From assembly GCF_039555335.1 (NCBI RefSeq), contig NC_092642.1:10736752-10800751 (forward strand): 64,000 nucleotides of DNA, written 5' to 3'. A program made the position numbers and the translations under genes. Of the stretch, positions 56,309 through 64,000 are shown one piece after another (position 1 is the stretch's first letter; each line of letters starts with the position of its first letter). The DNA is from Amphiura filiformis (taxonomy: Eukaryota; Echinodermata; Ophiuroidea; Amphilepidida; Amphiuridae). The notes under the pieces are model-generated. The model did no database searches. It was not told the DNA's origin and was given only the letters and a program-made list of their open reading frames with translations.

Positions 56309-56995
56309 GTATGTTTGGTTCCACGCAGTCGCAGCCAATGGCAATACCAATTACTATTTATTTTTAAAAGTGTCTCGTCTGACGTCTCAAATTAACTTGA
56401 ACAGTACCGGTATAAAAGTTACGTAAGTCGTAACATTGATGGGGGGGTCGTAGAATTTTTAGACCAAAAATTGGGAAGTTATATTGTTAACACCAAAAAT
56501 ATGGGGTTAGGCCACTAACAGCCGATTTTGAGTTTCCTGTCACATACATAATATCTGAAAACAAGTGAGGTAACTTTTTCATTATTCTAGCGAGTTCGGT
56601 GGAATTAGGATTTTCCAGTTTATATCTGATCGTGTGTAAAAATTGTTCACAAACTTGATTTATTTTAGGGTTCAAAAGTGCCATATCGACAAATATAAAC
56701 ATAATTGGTAAATATATAGATGAATCTACCCACATATGCACATATTTTCATTTTTTGCACGAAAACCAACCTTACATTGGATATGACGTACGTAGAGTGA
56801 AAATTCTACGGTCTAATCAGATCCGACGTCATTTTCCTACTGACCTCGAAACAACAACGTTGTTTATAATTACTACACAACTGTATCTGATGATGTAAAT
56901 ATTCATATCATGTCAAAGTTCAAAGAATGACCTTTCTTCTGATACCAAAATAAACTCATTCAGACGAAGCAGAAACGGAGTGCGATCAGTCCAAA
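56309..56995. other. non-coding, nothing recognised
   Basis: No gene or repeat was recognised between the two hAT-like elements. Confidence 0.5.
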
Positions 56996-58569
56996 CAGGG
57001 GTTCAAATTCGCAATCAATTGCGGGAACCAGTTTAGGTTCTCGCAAATGGCTTTTGCGAGAACCTTTGGTTCTCATCAGAACCAGGCTTTCGATTCCCGC
57101 AAAATATTGAGAAAAAAAAACCCTGTAAAATCATAATACCCTATAAATAGGTGGGAATTTGTATGCAACTTCCTATAACATTATTAATAACAAAACCAAG
57201 TTGATTATCTTTTTTTCAACTTTGAATCCTGAAAGTAATTTTAGTTTACCGAACGTAAAATACTGACTACACTGACTGTACACAGCAAGCTCAGCAACTT
57301 TCTTTAAGCTTATTGAACTTCGACTATCGCTGTGACTTACCTATCATGCATTAATGAGACCTCAACATAACATTCATGTATTAAATATAGTGCAGTTTAA
57401 AAGGTTTTACACCTGTATGAGTTCTATTTTTGGAGAATTTGAGGCGGCGGATGACCCAATCTCCTACTGCTAGCTACGCGATGAAGAGATGTCAAAACAT
57501 GAAAATATACCATATACGCAATAATACCCCTAATTTCACTTGATTTATTCATACCTAAATTTATTACAAATTTCCTTAAATGTTAAGCTGAAAATTGCTT
57601 AAAATAGCTTTTGTATGTACTGTTATATGATTCGCAATTTTAAACCATATCTTTTCAAATGAAATGCAAATTAAATTAAATTTATTCCACGTATTATTTT
57701 GTACATCGGGTAAAGGGTGAGCACGTGTGTAATAAAATGACGACGCTCATTTGACGATTAATTATTCATGTTACGATTAATTATTCATGTTTACCAGACA
57801 CTTTCGTAAGAAAGAGATGCCGTGATTGGTGGAAATAGGCAAGGTGAAAGCGATACAAACCAATGAAGGAGACTTTCATTACTAGCGAGGTCACGGCTAT
57901 TATTATGGGGGTGATCGTTTGTAAACACTAAAATTACATGGGCCATGAATTTCATGCTCACTGTGCTTTCTGTTCGTGATCGTACAATAAATTGACAGCT
58001 AAAATGATGAAATCTTTGCCTTTCCCCCCAAACATTTCAGAATTATATATTTTTTATGCACTAATGATGTTATTAAGGTGAGCACATGCGTGTAATAATT
58101 ATATAATAAGCTTTAAATTGGCGATGCCATTTAACGATTAATTATTCATGTCATGATTAATTATTCATATGACCCGACTCTTTGGTAAGAAAGAGTTGCC
58201 GTGATTGGTGGAAATACGTGAGATGAAGACCAATGACATAGACGCTTTTATTACTAGCGAGGTCATATCTATTATTATGGGATGGTGAGTTGTAAACACA
58301 GGCCAGGGCGAAACTTTCACGCTCTGTACGTGATCGTACAATATAAAGTAATCGACAGCTAAAATGATGAAAACTTTGCCTTTTTTTCCCCAACATTTCA
58401 GAATTATATTCATGGATTAATGAGATTATTAAATCACATTTCGTTGTAGTAAAAAAGGTAAAAATAACACAAAATGTGATCTTAGACCAATTTTGGTTCG
58501 CCCAGTTGCAACCCGGCGAGAACCTTCACGCGAACCGGTTCGCGGGTTCGCGTCGGATTTGAAACCCTG
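56996..58569. mobile_element. hAT-like element with subterminal AACC/GGTTC words
   Basis: The ends are CAGGGGTTCAAATTCGC and the complement of GATTTGAAACCCTG. GGTTCTCGC, GCGAGAACC and GCGAACCGGTTCGCGGG words cluster inside each end. A clean 8 bp duplication is not seen. It contains a ~365 bp tandem duplication. Confidence 0.75.
57714..58440. repeat. two tandem ~365 bp units
   Basis: Both units run from GGTGAGCACRTGYGTGTAAT, through doubled GATTAATTATTCATG words, TTGCCGTGATTGGTGGAAAT-like and ACTAGCGAGGTCA blocks, to AACATTTCAGAATTATAT. They are roughly 80-85 percent alike by eye. Confidence 0.85.
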
Positions 58570-58945
58570 CCAAATTAGGTGAAAAATACCAGATAATTTT
58601 GCGATTTTCTACTCTCAAAATCAGTTTAAAATGCATATAGGAGTTGATGAAACATATATGAAACATAGATTGTGATAAAATTTAGAATTTTCTGAGTATA
58701 TCGCCAAAGTTTCATTGGGATTGGGGCTATCACAAGGAAGCACAACAGCTAAATGTGGAAATTACGTGATCATCACCATTGTCAAAATGTGTCGTCGAAG
58801 CCAGAACTTCTTGGTGCCGCGGCGCTGGTGCCGCATTGAGAGCATCATCTTATGTGATTTATGATCATATTTCATGTAATTATTACTAATTTAAAGATAA
58901 TTTGTAACACGTTTTAAGACATTTTGTGTATAAAAGAAATATATA

Positions 58946-59335
58946 AGGCCAAATAAAAAAATACACATGTTTCACGTCCCCTCCCGCTTCCTTTTTTGAG
59001 GTTTTCTCAAATAAATTTTTATTTTTGAAATTCAGTTATAACTTTTCAAAAAATATGTCTAGGAAGTTGGGATGCTTTCTATAGCCTTGTTAAGATACAA
59101 GAAACATTTTAGGAAGGTTTTGTGATCATTAGAGGGGTATAACTCTCAGAACAACAAATAAAAAGGGCCTCCTCCTTTTTCCAGGCATTATTGTATGTAC
59201 GGATTGTACGCTAAAACAGCTCCAAGTATGGGTATTTACACCAATTTTGCGATAAAAATAGAAAATAAAAAGCCCCTCTTCCTCCTTTTTTTCGTAATTT
59301 CTGACGTGAAACATGTTTTATTTTTTACTTAGCCT
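58946..59335. mobile_element. MITE with ATGTTTCACGTC inverted ends
   Basis: AGGCCAAATAAAAAAATACA then CATGTTTCACGTC mirror GACGTGAAACATGTTTTATT then TTTTTACTTAGCCT. A partial relative is at 47843-48095. Confidence 0.75.
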
Positions 59336-60960
59336 AATCAATCCACTTTCCGCATCAACAAATTCTTAGCACCATGTGCATGATGGGAACAGATATCGTG
59401 TGATATCAAAATATTGGGCACTGGAATAGGGAAACCCTGAAAGTGTTGTATGTCTTCCCAGGATGCATTGCAGTTTATAAACACAATTACATCACTGCAT
59501 TGGAAAAACCTCAGTCGACGCTGGTTTTCTGGGATGTGAATATTTTGTGGGGTGTGCGTGTTTGGTGTTAGTGATAACTATCAATTGTCCTAAAACATCT
59601 TCCCATAATGCACTGTGTGTGACCCATCCTGGTATAATGTTGTGTATGAACATGAGAAACCAGTGTATTCATGTCAACTTCTAGAAGATTTCAGAAAGGG
59701 AGATCTCCAAATTATTGTTTAACTACTTCTGGTAAGTTGATATACCATTTGAATCACTCCTGTGTAGTCAGCAAAATGATATTTGCACCTTAGTGTTGTT
59801 GTTCATGGTACAAAATGGGTAGGTAGTAAAAGGTAGGATTTTGTGAAATGCTGACAAATGTATCTAAAGTTGTCTTTACCTATGGTCATGTTTTTGGGCG
59901 AGGTGCGGCGTAGCCGCACCCGCCCTATATTTCTCTGACTATTGACCTACTTTTTCTCATGCAGTGTTTGCAGAAAATATGTGTGCTGGTTATATACCCA
60001 AAAACCCACAGAGGGATAGTTTACGGTGAGTTTTGTAATTATTACTTGATTTTGATATTTAAGTAATACGATAAAGTCATCATAGGCAGTAATGTGTTTG
60101 TATTAAAAGAAATAACAAAAATAATTATTTAAGTAATAGAAATACTATTTGGAAATTGCAGCAAGATTTGCAGATGTTTTTATTTGAACAGTACCAGTTC
60201 TCCAGTTTTCCTATTTTTCCTAATCTTTGGGCTAAATTAATAGCATCGTGAAGGTCATATATATCATTTTATACTGAAAGCTTCAGTATGTACTTTACAG
60301 CCTGTATGTGCATTGTGTTCAGTGTGAACATAGGCTATTTACTTTTCAAATCTTGTGACAAATTGTGCTGGCTGATGCTTGTATAATGTACTCGTATTAT
60401 AGACAAATTATTAGAATGCATGTGCAGCCTAGCGCTGTCCTGCATGTATATAGTACCAGTAGAAATGGCCCAGGTTGAATAAAATAAATAAACATAAGAA
60501 TGAATATTTTATTCCCTGGATTATATTTGTTGGGACAAAATAATGATATAGTTTGACACTTTGAAATACAGTTATGTTAATCATGATAAAGTTACAAAGT
60601 TAAAAAATAATATCGAAATATTGTAAAATCAAACTTTTCCCCTCATAAGTTGTATCAAAACAACATATTGAGGAAATTGATATGACAGATTTTGAAACTT
60701 TGATATGGAAAGATACCCCAGCCCTGTTGTCTCACCAGAGAAGAAGTCTTTCTATCTGATGATAAAAAAACACTCTAGGTATGATTACGAAAATGTTGTA
60801 AATAACTATTATCTACAAAAATTTTATAACAATGTTTTATATAAAATGTTAACATAAAACGTCTTCTGTTATGATGTGAAGGGTTAATATAAAAACAGGG
60901 AAAATCTGTTCCAACTGACCAGCAGGGAACCAAAGGATAAGCAATGGATAAGATTAAAAT
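59336..60960. other. non-coding, one strong hairpin
   Basis: No gene signature. The only structure seen is a GC-rich hairpin at 59896-59925 (GGGCGAGGTGCGGC / GCCGCACCCGCCC). Confidence 0.5.
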
Positions 60961-61092
60961 CAGGGAAAATATGACACAACCTCCAATGGGGGAATAACAT
61001 AAACGGAAAAAAGTTAAAAACTCTTTTAACTTTGTTTATACGTTTTGTGTTATTCCTCCATTGGAAATCGATGTTGTGTCATATTTTCCCTG
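60961..61092. repeat. 132 bp palindrome
   Basis: CAGGGAAAATATGACACAAC pairs with GTTGTGTCATATTTTCCCTG. The inner parts CCAATGG...AATAACA also pair, and the centre is AAAAACTCTTTTAACTTTG. Confidence 0.85.
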
Positions 61093-61316
61093 TTTTTTTT
61101 ATCGTGAAGGGTTACTCATTCTTTCATTTCTCTTGACAATTTTTCATTTGCTCGCCCTATTCCTTTTAAAGGAATTTTTATTTGAGGTGGGACCCAATTG
61201 CGTCACATCTTGCAATTTGTCAAAAATCAATACCTTTTTTGTATCTTACTATAATTTGCCTAATGTTGTGTGTATGTATGTGTGTAAAAGGCTCCGTCAG
61301 TTTTGATCCCAGCCTC

Positions 61317-61683
61317 GCCAAATTCGCACGGGGATGCAGAAAATACGGGAGTGTCGTAAGCTACCTTTGGTCGAAATCGGAGGTCGAAGGTCAAAGGTCA
61401 AATTTTAAACTTGGTCCGATTGGGCTGTAATTCATACGGGAGATCAAGGAAAATACGGGGAGTGTCCTAAGCTACCTTCGGTCGAAATCGGAGGTCGAAA
61501 ATCGGAGGTCGAAGGTCAAAGGTCAAATTTGCAACTTGGTCCGATTGGGCTGTAATTCATATCGCCAAATTCGCACGGGGGATGCAGAAAAATACGGGGA
61601 GTGTCGTAAGCTACCTTCGGTCGACATCGGAGGTCGAAGGACAAAGGTCAAATTTTAAACTTGGTCCGATTGGGCTGTAACTC
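61317..61683. repeat. ~123 bp tandem repeat, three units
   Basis: Each unit has ATACGGGGAGTGTCGTAAGC, then TACCTTCGGTCGAAATCGGA, then AGGTCGAAGGTCAAAGGTCA and TTGGTCCGATTGGGCTGTAA. Two units carry a perfect DR1 motif (61388-61400 and 61513-61525). The third carries a one-base variant (61638-61650). Confidence 0.9.
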
Positions 61684-62052
61684 GGAGGGTGGACTCCTTG
61701 ATGCGAGGGGAATGCGGAGGTCACATTTGGTCGAGATCGGTAAAGGATTGGGCTCAAAATCGGCGAAAATGTGATATTTTGTTTGTTTTATCCAAAATCC
61801 ACAGTATGGTATATTGCACCCTGAATGCCCTCTCTGTTAATCTATAAATAGCTCTGATGATATGTTCTGATCATGCTGATACATGTATAGGCCTTGCACA
61901 ATATACCAACTCTTGCTATCAAGCCAATGTCTTCCACTGTGGGTTTTATAACCCACTAAATGAAGGAAGAAACAAAGTGTAGTCAGTAAAACAATAAAAA
62001 TATATTTATTAATTGATGTAGTTAATTACCGGTAAATAAGTGATGTCATCTG

Positions 62053-62094
62053 AGGTCAAAGGTCATCCAATAGGTCATCCAGGGTCAAAGGTCA
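62053..62094 (+). promoter_or_regulatory. two DR1-type nuclear-receptor motifs
   Basis: AGGTCAAAGGTCA at 62053-62065 and GGGTCAAAGGTCA at 62082-62094, with a further AGGTCA half-site between them. DR1 is the binding pattern of HNF4, RXR and COUP-TF type receptors. Function here is an inference, since the gene they would serve is unknown. Confidence 0.45.
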
Positions 62095-62419
62095 TAAGGG
62101 GTCAATGGGGTGAAACAGTACACTATCAGCTGGATTGAGCTTATTAACTTGGTAAAATAAATCTGAGGAATCAGGCTATGATAAATAAAAGTCCCCAGGA
62201 TTAGACCTATACCACTTTATGCTGGTGATTGTATTAGGCTATATTAACCCTTTAACTGAAGAAAGAAATGGTCAGTTAAATAAATAAATAAATTCATTAA
62301 TGCATACGGCCATACGGGTATACCTCTAGTTTCTGATAATATTTCTAAAAGTTTTCACCCAAACTATGTAAAAGTATACATTTTTATAAAGCATATATTG
62401 TCAGGATTGCAAATCTGTA

Positions 62420-62810
62420 AAGCTTGGGTGGATATACAGGGTGTGCCAAAAAAATATACAGGGTGATTCCACTCAAAAATACCTAAAAAATTACATTTCT
62501 TTACCACTCCAATATACATAGTATATTAAATTGGAAAATGAACTTGATATTTGGAATGTACACAATTAGTCCTTTCATAAAATATATAGTTTGCACTATA
62601 TTTGTTAAGCCCATTGTGTTATACAGGGTGTGAAAAAAGTTGTATTTTAAATTGCTTAATTTAATGTAACATTTCCCTAAAGTGCCATTAATTGAAAGCA
62701 AATACACTTTAAATTTGGAATATGTATTCAAAATAGTTTAAAGAATTGCTATAATATCACATTTAAATATCTAATTCCCATAGGGTGTTCCAAAAATCAA
62801 TATACAGTGA
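62420..62810. mobile_element. cluster of mariner-like end sequences
   Basis: ACAGGGTGTGCCAAAAAAAT, ACAGGGTGATTCC, ACAGGGTGTGAAAAAAG and AGGGTGTTCCAAAAATC occur in one orientation within 400 bp. Each resembles a Tc1/mariner terminus, but no matching inverted partner was paired confidently. Confidence 0.45.
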
Positions 62811-64000
62811 ATAATTTGTCACAATGGTACATGTAGGTCTACATGTAGGCATATACATGCACAATAAACCTACATCAATAAACTAACAATAACTAGAGAT
62901 CAATATGTCATCAGATTAAATCCTTTTGACTGTAATAATCTCCTTTGAGAAGATTTAAAACAATTTAAAACCAAAAGATCTATTTATGACATTTAATTAA
63001 ATTTATTTTCATTCCTTTTTTCATGCATGCAAAATTTAAAGCCCACTGTATTGCATGACACACATTCCACTGCATTAATTGAACTTTAGCCCATTAAATC
63101 CTTAATTATTAAATTTATTAAGATTACCTAGAGGCAATTATAATTATAGAAAGTTAAAAAGTCAGATTAACATTATGTTTTACTTCTACTACTACTAGGC
63201 AACAAAGTGAACAAATTTTATTAATGAACACCAACTTCCCATTGGAATTACACAGAGCTCCTCCTCTACCGGCTCCTCCTCTACCGGCTCCACCCCTGAC
63301 TAATTAACTTAATTAAGCAGTTGTAATTAATTAATTACATTTGTTCAACTGTATTTGTTATTTTTTCATTAAATTAATAATTTATCTTCAAAATAAGACC
63401 AAAACCATCTCTTCATGATGGATTCTAGCCAAAATATAGGAATAAGAAGATAACAATTTTTGGAAAATGTGACAGCTCCACCTTTTTTGGGTGCCCACCT
63501 CAAAAAACATGACCCTATACTTTAAGCTATGAGGTTGATATAATATTTAGTTAAGTTTATACATAAAAAGTCTTGCAACAGCATATAATTCATAAATTCA
63601 ACTACTCAAAGTGTTATTAAACTGGTTTCAAAAGTGTATTCCAAATGTTGGTAGACCTTGTGTAAGACAAAAATCGTCAGACACAAAACGGACATTTTTG
63701 ACCTTTAAAAGGGCATAACTTCCCTATACTTTGTCGTATTGGGGTACTTATTGCATCATTGGCTTTCTTTTTCAATGCTCTTTCCAGTGATACCAAATTT
63801 GTGGGGGTTGGTAAGAAAAATCCAAAATCCACCAAACTCGCTAATTATTCATTATTCATTATTTTTCTGCCTTTCATTATATGACCAACATGCATGTAAA
63901 ATGTGTTGTTATTTGCCACTCGCGCTCACTCACATGAAGATGGATGTTAACTTTAGCCCAAATGAGATTCAAAAGTATACTATAAGAGTCTGCAAGGTTG
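62811..64000. other. non-coding, nothing recognised
   Basis: AT-rich sequence. A short duplicated CTCCTCTACCGG word near 63262-63290 is the only repeat noted. Confidence 0.5.

Overview
The window reads as nuclear DNA of a transposon-rich, intron-rich animal, most likely a marine invertebrate deuterostome (echinoderm or hemichordate grade). The reasons are two host genes with GT-AG introns, a tRNA-derived SINE, and Gypsy, BEL/Pao, DIRS and Penelope-like retroelements, together with dozens of hAT-, mariner- and Harbinger-type miniature elements. The species is an inference. Only two host genes are convincing. The last three coding exons of a quinone-oxidoreductase-like 2 (QORL2) gene lie on the plus strand at 1446-28587. 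A complete six-exon TIM17 gene (mitochondrial inner-membrane translocase subunit) lies on the minus strand at 54725-41820.

The 25.9 kb QORL2 intron (1628-27509) is a set of nested insertions. A second, decayed copy of the upstream exon (1822-1877 and 27159-27247) is split by a SINE (1878-2010 and 26921-27158). The SINE is split by a fold-back DNA element with arms of about 1.45 kb (2011-26920). The right arm of the fold-back element holds a 656 bp miniature element with an exact TATA duplication and a large Gypsy-type LTR fossil (about 5168-26180). That fossil in turn holds an antisense LINE fragment, a 3.1 kb satellite-rich terminal-inverted-repeat element and a 7.3 kb BEL/Pao fragment. The Gypsy-type fossil is unusual in its cargo: three related small ORFs (about 90-100 codons) lie in tandem ahead of gag, and a 373-codon ORF with a RING-like Cys/His cluster lies behind the integrase.

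From 28588 to 41800 there is no host gene. This stretch holds a decayed Tc1/mariner element (29304-30938), a DIRS tyrosine-recombinase retroelement on the minus strand (32275-37355) abutted by a short DIRS-derived fold-back copy, and several miniature elements, one a hAT with an exact 8 bp duplication.

From 41820 to 54725 the TIM17 exons are separated by introns full of repeats, including Penelope-like fragments, a Harbinger-like element, two copies of a GGGGGCGC-ended element, and a hAT inside another hAT. Upstream of TIM17 (55300-64000) are two more hAT-like elements, palindromes and a 123 bp tandem repeat. Perfect AGGTCA-type DR1 nuclear-receptor motifs cluster at 61388-62094. Nothing in the window resembles a bacterial feature, CRISPR array or operon.
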